The notes beneath the pieces are model-generated. The model saw nothing but the letters and a program-made list of their open reading frames with translations. It was not told where the DNA came from and did no database searches. Both the position numbers and the translations under genes were made by a program. Shown here piece by piece: positions 1 through 6,691 of a stretch of 18,724 nucleotides of DNA; position 1 is the stretch's first letter, and each line of letters begins with the position of its first letter. Origin of the DNA: Pseudomonadota bacterium. Its GTDB lineage: Bacteria > Desulfobacterota > Desulfobulbia > Desulfobulbales > DAOVYS01. The stretch covers positions 1-18,724 of the forward strand of contig DAOVYS010000021.1 of NCBI GenBank assembly GCA_030635485.1, written 5' to 3'.

Positions 1-8
1 ATTTTATT

Positions 9-203
9 CCCCAAAGGGGAAATGGCGTATAGCCGGTGTGCTTCAGCCACCGGTATGGGGTGCATACAGGGGATCGTCCTGAAGGGACGACGCCTTCCCG
101 TGGCCCCCCTCAAAACGTCGTCCCTTTAGGACTGATATGTTCGGGTTATCCGTTACCGGTGGCTGAAGCACACCGGCTATACGCCTCCACCCCTTCGGGG
201 TTT
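9..203. repeat. Large nested inverted-repeat element (cruciform-like)
   Basis: The arms at 24-55 and 154-185 are perfect 32-bp reverse complements. Inside them a second pair, 76-92 and 116-132, matches at 16 of 17 positions with nearly the same centre. Outside them, the small hairpin at 9-19 (CCCC-AAA-GGGG) mirrors the one at 192-202 (CCCC-TTC-GGGG), so the symmetry runs to the outer edges. The downstream hairpin is followed by TTTT and could act as a weak terminator. Short open frames on both strands here are by-products of the palindrome. The element may begin before the window. It looks like a non-autonomous mobile or REP-like hairpin; I do not recognise the family. Confidence 0.75.
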
Positions 204-289
204 TACCAGTACAGTATTTATGGGTAAAGGGCAGGGCTGACCCGGCTGAATAGTTATATTTTATTAACACTTATTTTGGTGCCTGTTCA

Positions 290-760
290 ATGTTTCGTCG
301 CGCTCGGATGGAAGACGTTAAGGCAATATACGATCTTCTGAATCACTATTCTGAAAAGGGCCTTTTGTTGGGACGCTCTTTGAGTTCGCTGTACGATCAC
401 CTCAGGGATTTTTATGTCTATATTGATGAAGCGGGCGGCCCGGACGAAAAGGGAAGATTGGCAGGGGCCTGCGCTCTTCATATCTGCTGGGACAACCTGG
501 CTGAGATACGTTCACTTGCCGTTCGCGATTCACATCAGGGAAGGGGGATCGGGACCAGGTTGGTTGAAGTGTGCCTTGCCGATGTGGACGCATTCGGGAT
601 AGATCAAGTCTTTACACTGACTTACCAGCCAACTTTTTTTCAACGGTTCGATTTTAATCCAATTGATAAGAAGGACCTTCCGCACAAGGTCTGGAGTGAC
701 TGTATTCAGTGCCCGAAGTTTCCCGACTGTAACGAGGAGGCTCTGATCTGGAAAAGGTAA
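290..760 (+). CDS. argA: Short GNAT-type amino-acid N-acetyltransferase (probable N-acetylglutamate synthase)
   Basis: A 156-residue single-domain GNAT acetyltransferase. It probably transfers acetyl from acetyl-CoA to glutamate, the first step of arginine synthesis, in the cytosol. The acetyl-CoA pyrophosphate loop is QGRGIG (residues 83-88), preceded by EIRSLAV, the usual beta-4 strand. The segments LTYQPTFFQRF and LPHKVWSDC, and the C-terminal CIQCPKFPDC (138-147), resemble the short stand-alone N-acetylglutamate synthases known from many bacteria, which lack the amino-acid kinase domain of E. coli ArgA. argJ lies two genes downstream, which supports an arginine role. The ATG at 290 is the only plausible start after the in-frame stop at 251, and it has no good Shine-Dalgarno sequence. 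Another GNAT substrate is possible. Confidence 0.75.
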   Translation: MFRRARMEDVKAIYDLLNHYSEKGLLLGRSLSSLYDHLRDFYVYIDEAGGPDEKGRLAGACALHICWDNLAEIRSLAVRDSHQGRGIGTRLVEVCLADVDAFGIDQVFTLTYQPTFFQRFDFNPIDKKDLPHKVWSDCIQCPKFPDCNEEALIWKR

Positions 761-781
761 GAGTCCACCACTGGTGAACTC
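761..781. promoter_or_regulatory. 21-bp near-perfect palindrome directly after argA-like stop
   Basis: Two 10-bp arms around a central C match with one mismatch. It starts at the first base after the stop codon. The very small loop and the lack of a T-run argue against a standard terminator. It could be a dimeric-protein operator or a processing hairpin. It does not match the E. coli ARG-box pattern. Confidence 0.35.
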
Positions 782-840
782 TTACGCCGTAGTCGTAATC
801 GATCACGGGGCAATAAATATCGTTGAAAAATCCTCTGACT

Positions 841-1001
841 GTAAGGGGTTACAGGTGCCCCAGCTGTGCGCCCAACGGAAGTGCCCTTGGGGTGCGTGAA
901 TCGGCCCTTGGATTATACTCCCTGTATATTGCAGGGGCCGAGCACCCCAAGGGCATTTACTTCGCTGCACGCGTGCAGATGGGGTGCCTGTGATCGTTTA
1001 C
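841..1001. repeat. GTAA-ended hairpin element upstream of secA
   Basis: About 161 bp, starting GTAAGGGG and ending CGTTTAC. The two halves align as imperfect reverse complements over about 70 bp, including the matching blocks GTGCCCTTGGGGTGC (881-895 region) and GCACCCCAAGGGCAT (942-956 region), followed by TCGGCCC against GGGGCCGA. The outer 30 nt resembles the arms of the element at 4763-4870 (ACAGGTGC, CAGCTGTGCG), so the two are probably related. I find no matching 8-bp flanks. It fills most of the gap before secA, leaving 34 bp for a promoter and leader, so secA may be read from upstream or from within the element. Confidence 0.7.
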
Positions 1002-1035
1002 CCGTAGTTTTATTTTTTTCAGGAGTAACATATAA

Positions 1036-3570
1036 ATGATTGGAAATGTATTAACCAGAATTTTCGGAACTAAAAACGAAAGAATTCTTAAGAAGATTCA
1101 ACCACAGGTGGAAAGGATCAACTCTTTCGAACCTGGGATCCAAAAGCTTGATGATTCTGCGCTTGCCGCTAAGAAAGTGGAATTTAAAGAACGGATTGCC
1201 AAGGGCGAGCCTCTGGATGATCTGCTTTGCGAGGCCTTTGCCGTTGCCAGGGAAGCTGCGAAACGTGTTTTGGGCGAGAGACCTTACGATGTTCAGCTTG
1301 TCGGCGGCATCGTGCTTCACAACGGCTCCATTGCCGAGATGAAGACCGGTGAAGGCAAGACTCTTGTCTCTACCATGCCTCTTTATCTCAATGCATTGAC
1401 CGGAAAGGGGGTGCATCTTGTCACGGTGAATGATTACCTTGCGCGGCGTGATGCAGAATGGATGAGCGGGATTTATCATGCGCTGGGCCTCTCCGTGGGT
1501 ACGATCCTGCATGAAATGGACGATGAACAGCGCAGGGAGGCCTATAACGCCGATATCACATACGGAACCAACAACGAATTCGGATTTGATTACCTTCGCG
1601 ACAACATGAAATTCGATAAGTTGGATTTTTGTCAACGCGACTTTAATTTCGCAATAGTGGACGAGGTCGACAGCATCCTGATCGACGAGGCAAGAACGCC
1701 TCTGATTATTTCCGGTCCCGCGGACATGTCCACTGAACTCTATGCCACAGTGAACCGGATAATCCCTAATTTTCAGAAAGAGGTCCACTATTCGCTTGAT
1801 GAGAAGGCCCGTTCCGTGTCCATGACCGAGGATGGTGTGACGCTTGGTGAACGGCTTTTAAACCTGGACAATCTATATGATCCGAGCAACATCGAATGGC
1901 TGCATCATTTAACTGCGGCCTTAAAGGCGCACGTTCTTTTTCATCGTGACGTGGATTACCTTGTACAGGACAGCCATGTTGTAATAGTGGACGAATTTAC
2001 AGGCCGTACAATGCCCGGCAGGCGTTTCAGCGACGGACTTCATCAGGCTTTGGAGGCCAAAGAGGGCGTGAAAATAGAGAGGGAGAATCAGACCCTTGCC
2101 TCGATCACTTTTCAGAACTATTTCCGGATGTACGAGAAGCTGGCCGGCATGACCGGCACAGCCGATACAGAGGCTCCCGAGTTTAAAAAGATTTACGATC
2201 TGGACGTGGTAATGATACCTACGCACAGGGACATGATAAGAGACGATTTTCCTGATCTGATCTACAAGACTGTTGATGCCAAATACAGGGCCGTGATCAG
2301 GGAGATCATGGAACTGCATGAAAAGGGGCAGCCTGTACTTGTGGGTACTATCGACATTGATACATCGGAAAAGATCTCCAGGATGTTGAAAAAGAAGGGG
2401 GTAAAACATTCGGTCCTGAATGCAAAACACCATGAAATGGAGGCTGAGATCATAGCCGATGCAGGTCAGAAGGGCAGGGTTACCATTGCCACAAACATGG
2501 CCGGCCGCGGTACCGACATCAAGCTTGGACAAGGGGTTAGGGAACTCGGAGGCCTTCATATTCTGGGCACGAGCCGGCATGAATCGCGCCGGATCGACAA
2601 CCAGCTCCGTGGTCGTTCAGGTCGTCAGGGGGATTCCGGATCTTCCAGATTTTTTCTCTCCCTGGAAGATGATCTCTTGAGAATCTTCGGGTCGGACCGC
2701 ATTTCAGGTTTTATGGAAAAGCTTGGGATGGAGGAAGACGAGCCGATTGAGCACAAGATGATCAGCCGTGCGATTGAGAACGCACAGCGCAAGGTCGAGG
2801 GCCACAACTTTGATATACGTAAACATCTCCTTGAATATGACGACGTCATGAACAAGCAGCGCGAGGTGATATACAACCAGCGTCGTGAAGTTCTGGAAGG
2901 CGGAGATATGAAGAAGGTGATCGAGGACATGATGTCGGATTTGACCGAGGGGATAGTTGGTGAATTTGTTCAACCCAAGATGCCTTCCGAGGATTGGGAT
3001 TGGGAGGGCATCTTGGAACGTATGCAGACGACGTTCGGGTTTGCTTTCGAATGGGAAGATGATGCGCGCAGGGATCTGAAGCGGGACGAGTTTGCTGAAA
3101 AACTCCTGGCCATGGTAAAGGATGCGTATGCGGAAAAAGAGAAGGCTGTGGGAGAAGAGACCATGCGCCAGCTTGAGCGTTACGTTCTTCTTCAGATGGT
3201 AGATACTTACTGGAAGGAACACCTTCTGAATATGGATCATCTCAAGGAGGGAATAGGTCTGCGGGGCTACGGCCAGAAGAATCCGCTGAATGAATACAAG
3301 AAGGAAGGATTCAACATGTTTACCGCTCTGATGGAGACTGTCAAGCAGACTACTGTTGACACCCTGTTTCGGATCCAGCTGGTCCGGGATGAAGAAGTTG
3401 AACAGATGTCCATGGAACAGCGGCGGAAAAAGCAGCATATGCGGACAAACCGCAGAGATGGTGAAGTGAGGCAACCCGTAACTCGGGAAGGTCAAAAGAT
3501 AGGAAGAAACGCCCCCTGCCCATGCGGCAGTGGAAAGAAATATAAGCGGTGCTGCGGCAGGAAGAAATGA
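1036..3570 (+). CDS. secA: Preprotein translocase ATPase SecA
   Basis: The ATPase motor that drives unfolded preproteins through SecYEG at the inner membrane. At 844 residues it is a full-length bacterial SecA. Visible motifs are Walker A MKTGEGKT (102-109), the DEAD-type Walker B with VDEVDSILIDEARTPLI near residue 208, AGMTGTADTE at the preprotein cross-linking/NBD2 junction, GRGTDIKLG near 490, and the helicase motif QLRGRSGRQGDSG. The C-terminal zinc-binding tail CPCGSGKKYKRCC (828-840) has the CxC-x8-CC ligands that contact SecB and phospholipids in studied SecAs. An AGGAG lies 10 nt before the ATG, which is rather far. The gene runs directly into argJ with a 4-nt overlap, so the two are co-translated. 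Confidence 0.98.
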   Translation: MIGNVLTRIFGTKNERILKKIQPQVERINSFEPGIQKLDDSALAAKKVEFKERIAKGEPLDDLLCEAFAVAREAAKRVLGERPYDVQLVGGIVLHNGSIAEMKTGEGKTLVSTMPLYLNALTGKGVHLVTVNDYLARRDAEWMSGIYHALGLSVGTILHEMDDEQRREAYNADITYGTNNEFGFDYLRDNMKFDKLDFCQRDFNFAIVDEVDSILIDEARTPLIISGPADMSTELYATVNRIIPNFQKEVHYSLDEKARSVSMTEDGVTLGERLLNLDNLYDPSNIEWLHHLTAALKAHVLFHRDVDYLVQDSHVVIVDEFTGRTMPGRRFSDGLHQALEAKEGVKIERENQTLASITFQNYFRMYEKLAGMTGTADTEAPEFKKIYDLDVVMIPTHRDMIRDDFPDLIYKTVDAKYRAVIREIMELHEKGQPVLVGTIDIDTSEKISRMLKKKGVKHSVLNAKHHEMEAEIIADAGQKGRVTIATNMAGRGTDIKLGQGVRELGGLHILGTSRHESRRIDNQLRGRSGRQGDSGSSRFFLSLEDDLLRIFGSDRISGFMEKLGMEEDEPIEHKMISRAIENAQRKVEGHNFDIRKHLLEYDDVMNKQREVIYNQRREVLEGGDMKKVIEDMMSDLTEGIVGEFVQPKMPSEDWDWEGILERMQTTFGFAFEWEDDARRDLKRDEFAEKLLAMVKDAYAEKEKAVGEETMRQLERYVLLQMVDTYWKEHLLNMDHLKEGIGLRGYGQKNPLNEYKKEGFNMFTALMETVKQTTVDTLFRIQLVRDEEVEQMSMEQRRKKQHMRTNRRDGEVRQPVTREGQKIGRNAPCPCGSGKKYKRCCGRKK

Positions 3571-4766
3571 ACAATAACGATTTACAGGTCCAGGGCTTTC
3601 TTGCATCAGCCGGCAGAGGGGGCATCCGAGGTAAGGACCGGCTTGATATCGGGCTGATTTATTCCGAGGTCCCGGCTGTTGTAGCCGGTGTTTTTACGAC
3701 CAGCCTTGTAAAGGCGGCCCCTGTGCTCCTGGATATGGAAAGAGTCCGATCCGGACAGTGCCGGGCCATCCTTATCAATTCATCCATTGCAAATGCCTGT
3801 ACCGGAGATAAAGGGCGGAGAATGGCGCTGGAGTCGTCGGCGTTTGCCGCAAAGGCCCTCAAGATCCCAGAGGATATGGTGCTGGTGGCCTCGACCGGTG
3901 TTATCGGAGAACAGCTGGAACTGACCCCATTTGAGAAGGTCATGGGTCGGATGGCCGCAGATCTGTCTTCAGACGGTTTCATGGATGTGGCGCAGGCCAT
4001 GATGACCACGGATACAGTGCCCAAGACTGCGGTTCGTACCGTTATTGTCGGAGGAAAGGATGTAAAACTTCTTGGTCTTGTAAAAGGGGCGGGCATGATC
4101 AGGCCTGATATGGCCACCATGCTCTGTTTTGTCATGACCGACGGTGATGTCTCTTCAGATGCGTTAAGAATCATGCTGAAACGAAGTGTGAATTGCTCGT
4201 TTAACCTGATTACCGTGGATGGAGATACGAGCACCAACGACACAGTGCTGATCCTTGCAAATGCAATGGCCGGAAACAGCACAATTTGCGAAAACAATCC
4301 TTCCGGAATGCAGGTTTTTCAGGAGGGGCTGGATGAGCTGTTGAAAGATCTTGCCATGCAGATGGTGGAGGATGGAGAGGGGGCGACCAAGCTTGTCACA
4401 ATAGAGGTGAAGGGCGGGCGGAATGATGAAGAAGCCCGCATAGCCGCCTTTACGGTCGCTGAATCCAGTCTTGTAAAGACCGCTTTTTTTGGAGAAGATG
4501 CAAACTGGGGCCGGATAATCGGGGCGCTTGGCAGATCGGGCGCAAACTTTGATCCATACAGCGTGGATATCGGTTTTGACGATGTGTTGATGGTTAAAAA
4601 CGGGATGGGGCTGGGATTAGAGGCTGAGGCCCGGGCGACAAGGGTCCTGAAACAGAGAAAATTTAAAGTAAATATCAACTTGAACGCAGGGACTTCAATA
4701 TGCCGGGTAATTACGTCGGACCTGTCTCTGGATTACGTAAGGATAAACGCCGATTACCGGTCATAA
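3567..4766 (+). CDS. argJ: Glutamate N-acetyltransferase / ornithine acetyltransferase ArgJ
   Basis: Transfers the acetyl group from N-acetylornithine to glutamate, recycling acetyl in arginine synthesis. Some family members also use acetyl-CoA. I chose the ATG at 3567 because it overlaps the secA stop as ATGA and has AGGAA a few bases upstream; an in-frame ATG lies 18 nt further up but has no clear ribosome site. The resulting 399-residue protein has the ArgJ fold hallmarks: STGVIGEQL (109-117) for the oxyanion-hole Thr-Gly, and KGAGMIRPDMATML, where autocleavage before Thr184 creates the nucleophile and splits the chain into alpha and beta subunits. It ends in the typical VRINADYRS. Whether it is mono- or bifunctional cannot be read from sequence; a separate argA-like gene nearby fits either. 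Confidence 0.97.
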   Translation: MNNNDLQVQGFLASAGRGGIRGKDRLDIGLIYSEVPAVVAGVFTTSLVKAAPVLLDMERVRSGQCRAILINSSIANACTGDKGRRMALESSAFAAKALKIPEDMVLVASTGVIGEQLELTPFEKVMGRMAADLSSDGFMDVAQAMMTTDTVPKTAVRTVIVGGKDVKLLGLVKGAGMIRPDMATMLCFVMTDGDVSSDALRIMLKRSVNCSFNLITVDGDTSTNDTVLILANAMAGNSTICENNPSGMQVFQEGLDELLKDLAMQMVEDGEGATKLVTIEVKGGRNDEEARIAAFTVAESSLVKTAFFGEDANWGRIIGALGRSGANFDPYSVDIGFDDVLMVKNGMGLGLEAEARATRVLKQRKFKVNINLNAGTSICRVITSDLSLDYVRINADYRS

Positions 4767-4870
4767 ACGTTTATAGGCGCCGCATCTGCACGTGATCAGG
4801 GTAACCGGCATAGTAAGGCTATAGCCGACCACCCTGATCACGCACAGCTGCAGCACCTGTAAACGTTTAC
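4763..4870. repeat. Hairpin element between convergent argJ and ribF
   Basis: Bounded by ATAAACGTTTATAGG on the left and the reverse complement of GTAAACGTTTACAGG on the right. The arms, roughly 38 nt each, continue through GCA(T/G)CTG to an exact GTGATCAGGGT / ACCCTGATCAC match, with a loop of about 30 nt. The left end contains the argJ stop codon (TAA 4764-4766) and the right end lies 4 nt from the ribF stop, so it can act as a shared bidirectional terminator or mRNA-end stabiliser. Its right arm resembles the arms of the 841-1001 element. Confidence 0.7.
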
Positions 4871-4874
4871 ATTC

Positions 4875-5849
4875 TTATTGGTTATACCTCTCATCACATG
4901 AGATCAGTATTTCCTTTTGAGCTCCACCCAGAACCTCTTTTGCCTTGCCGATATCCTTTGCGATCTGACCCGCAAGCTCGTCCGGGCCGGAAAATTTTTG
5001 TTCTCCTCTTAAGAATCGCAGCAGATTGATTTTTATGGGTTTGCCGTAGATGTCCTGGTTGAAATCAAAGATGTGGGTCTCAACAGAGAGTTTTGATTCG
5101 CCGAACGTGGGGTTGTACCCGATGTTCATCACCCCTCCGTAGCATCTGCCTTCATATATGACCTGCGTGACGTATACGCCATGTCTGGGGCGGAGATCCT
5201 CTTCCGAGATATGGAGATTGGCGGTTGGAAAACCAACAACCGGGCCTCCTCGCTGTTTGCCCATCATTACCTTTCCTCTGATCTGGTAATAGCGGCCAAG
5301 GAGTTTTTTGACATCTTTCATGCGGCCTTGTGCAACCAGTTCGCGTACTTTTGTGCTGCTTACAAGTATGTCGTCTTTGTAATATGCTTCCACCACGGAG
5401 ACGTTGAACCCCTTGCGCAGGCCCTGCTCCTTCAGAAAGGAGATATCCCCCTGCCTTCCTTTTCCAAAGGCATAATCATAGCCGACCACGAGTTCCTTGA
5501 TTCCCATGGTGTCGATCAGCACTTCATCCACAAAGGCCTCAGCCGTGGTTCGGGCAAATTCTTTTGTAAAAGGAATGATTATCAGAACATCGATGTTTGC
5601 ATGTTCAATAAGTTCCACCTTCTGTTCTCTGGTGGAGATGAGTTTTATCCCAAAGTCAGGCCGAACGACCTGTAGTGGGTGGGGCTCAAAGGTGATGGCC
5701 ACGCTTGTACTGTTGATTCGGAGCGCTTTTTCAACCACCTCTCTGAAAAGGATCTGATGTCCGCAGTGCACACCGTCAAAATTGCCGATCGTCACCGACG
5801 TGTTTTGAAAAGGTTTTTTTATGTCTAAAAGGTTTTTATATATCTTCAT
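4875..5849 (-). CDS. ribF: Bifunctional riboflavin kinase / FAD synthetase RibF
   Basis: Phosphorylates riboflavin to FMN and adenylylates FMN to FAD. The N-terminal nucleotidyltransferase domain shows IGNFDGVHCGHQ (HxGH at 28-31) and the later SSTKVRELVAQG. The C-terminal riboflavin kinase domain shows GFPTANL, HGVYV, NIGYNPTFG and VETHIFDFNQDIYG, with the GFPTAN motif binding ATP/Mg. I place the start at the ATG at 5849 (324 residues). A TTG four codons upstream also opens the frame but sits directly against the GGAG, whereas that GGAG is 11 nt from the ATG. It stands alone, converging on argJ and reading away from the tRNA. Confidence 0.96.
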   Translation of the reverse strand: MKIYKNLLDIKKPFQNTSVTIGNFDGVHCGHQILFREVVEKALRINSTSVAITFEPHPLQVVRPDFGIKLISTREQKVELIEHANIDVLIIIPFTKEFARTTAEAFVDEVLIDTMGIKELVVGYDYAFGKGRQGDISFLKEQGLRKGFNVSVVEAYYKDDILVSSTKVRELVAQGRMKDVKKLLGRYYQIRGKVMMGKQRGGPVVGFPTANLHISEEDLRPRHGVYVTQVIYEGRCYGGVMNIGYNPTFGESKLSVETHIFDFNQDIYGKPIKINLLRFLRGEQKFSGPDELAGQIAKDIGKAKEVLGGAQKEILISCDERYNQ

Positions 5850-5964
5850 TTGGTTAAACAACTCCGGGATGTTTGAACTAAGGTGATCGCTTCTCTATGT
5901 TGGGAATACCCCTTCCCTTCAGTGAATTCGGGCACATTAACCGACCATGAAAAAAAAAGAAACA

Positions 5965-6266
5965 ATTAAGGTAGGCGCGGAGGCACAGAGGCAGGGAGTG
6001 TTTGTAAATATTCGGCAGTGCTTCACAGGAAGGCAATCAGGCGGCCCAGCATACCACAAAGTATAGCTGATCAGCCTGCTTACCTCCCTGTGAAGCACTG
6101 CCGAATATTTACATTTTGGTGGTTCTAGCTATTTTCCGGCATCAAGCCGAATATTTACGAGTATTTCCAACTTGTTTTATCCCTTGTGAATATCTATGGG
6201 GAAATAACCGGCAAACAGTTTCGCGCCTTTGTACGTGCTGACTTTGTGCCTCTGTGGTTAAGAATT
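5965..6266. repeat. Degenerate outer inverted repeat interrupted by the 6004-6158 element
   Basis: The left side has AATTAAGG with CACAGAGGCA at 5984-5993; the right side has TGCCTCTGTG at 6247-6256 followed by GGTTAAGAATT. These are reverse complements over the 10-bp core plus the AATTAA/TTAAGAATT edge, with GCGCGG and CGCGCC also mirrored. This looks like an older hairpin repeat into which the GTAA-ended element inserted. The match is partial. Confidence 0.4.
6004..6158. mobile_element. MITE-like element with terminal inverted repeats and 8-bp target duplication
   Basis: Perfect 13-bp terminal inverted repeats: GTAAATATTCGGC at 6004-6016 and GCCGAATATTTAC at 6146-6158. The flanks GAGTGTTT (5996-6003) and GAGTATTT (6159-6166) agree at 7 of 8 positions, as expected of an aged target-site duplication. 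Inside, 6004-6112 is a long hairpin (26 perfect outer base pairs) whose right arm ends in an extra copy of the 13-mer at 6100-6112. A 46-bp tail follows to 6158. The tail plus its bounding ends recurs at 11885-11934. No transposase is present. GTAA ends with 8-bp duplications are features of IS66-group insertion sequences, so a non-autonomous IS66 relative is a reasonable guess. Confidence 0.75.
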
Positions 6267-6269
6267 ATC

Positions 6270-6299
6270 TTGACAAACCACCCATGAAGAACTTAAGAT
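6270..6299 (+). promoter_or_regulatory. Sigma70-type promoter for tRNA-Leu
   Basis: A consensus -35 TTGACA at 6270-6275, an 18-bp spacer and TAAGAT at 6294-6299 (4 of 6 to TATAAT). The predicted start is about 10 nt before the mature tRNA end at 6316. Confidence 0.55.
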
Positions 6300-6315
6300 C
6301 GCATCTTTCAAACGT

Positions 6316-6402
6316 GCCGAAGTGGCGGAATTGGTAGACGCGCTAGGTTCAGGGTCTAGTGAGGGTTTCCTCGTGGGAGTTCAAGTCTCCCCTTCGGCAC
6401 CA
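6316..6402 (+). tRNA. tRNA-Leu (anticodon CAG)
   Basis: An 87-nt class II tRNA with long variable arm. The acceptor stem pairs GCCGAAG (6316-6322) with CTTCGGC (6392-6398), followed by discriminator A and an encoded CCA. The D-loop GGAATTGGTAGACGCG is typical of leucine tRNAs. The anticodon loop TTCAGGG gives CAG at 6350-6352, reading CUG codons. The T-arm GTTCAAGTC is present. It stands alone between a promoter and a rho-independent terminator, so it is a single-gene unit. Confidence 0.97.
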
Positions 6403-6414
6403 GATGCATTGAAT

Positions 6415-6448
6415 ACCGTGTAATTTAGATTGATTACACGGTTTTTTT
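6415..6448 (+). terminator. Rho-independent terminator after tRNA-Leu
   Basis: Stem ACCGTGTAAT / ATTACACGGT with a loop of about 8 nt, followed by a run of Ts to 6448. It starts 13 nt after the tRNA CCA end. The remaining 240 bp before hflK holds AT-rich sequence, presumably the hflK promoter, with no further structure that I can support. Confidence 0.9.
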
Positions 6449-6691
6449 GTTTGTGGGTTGTGCAATTGGTTGAGTTTACTTCTGTTTTTTTGTCGTTTGG
6501 CATCTGGATAGCTGATTTGAACAATTAACCGGTTTTTTTAGTTGAAAAGGAAGTGTAAATCTGGGATAGTCTGTTTAAATTTTTGTTGTTATATTTTCGG
6601 TTATTCCGGAAGATAATCAGTGTTGGACGCACATAAAGAAATTCCCAAAAAAATTCACTTTGGGATGCGTATTAATAAAGGAGTCTGATAG

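Noticed and set aside
1..265. ATTTTATT at 1-8 and again at 258-265, as a possible 8-bp target duplication around the first element
   Set aside because: The sequence just inside the left copy (CCCCAAAGGGG) does not match the terminus inside the right copy (GAATAGTTAT). The octamer is AT-rich and the left copy is at the cut edge of the window.
36..270. Short open frames on both strands near the window start
   Set aside because: They are generated by the mirrored arms of the nested palindrome, lack ribosome sites and overlap each other, so they are not called as genes.
3549..3566. Upstream ATG as the argJ start
   Set aside because: It would add six residues encoded inside the conserved secA zinc tail and lacks a placed ribosome site; the ATGA overlap at 3567 fits better.
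1051..3625. Long minus-strand open frames across secA
   Set aside because: They are antisense to a full-length conserved gene, have no recognisable motifs and follow its codon periodicity.
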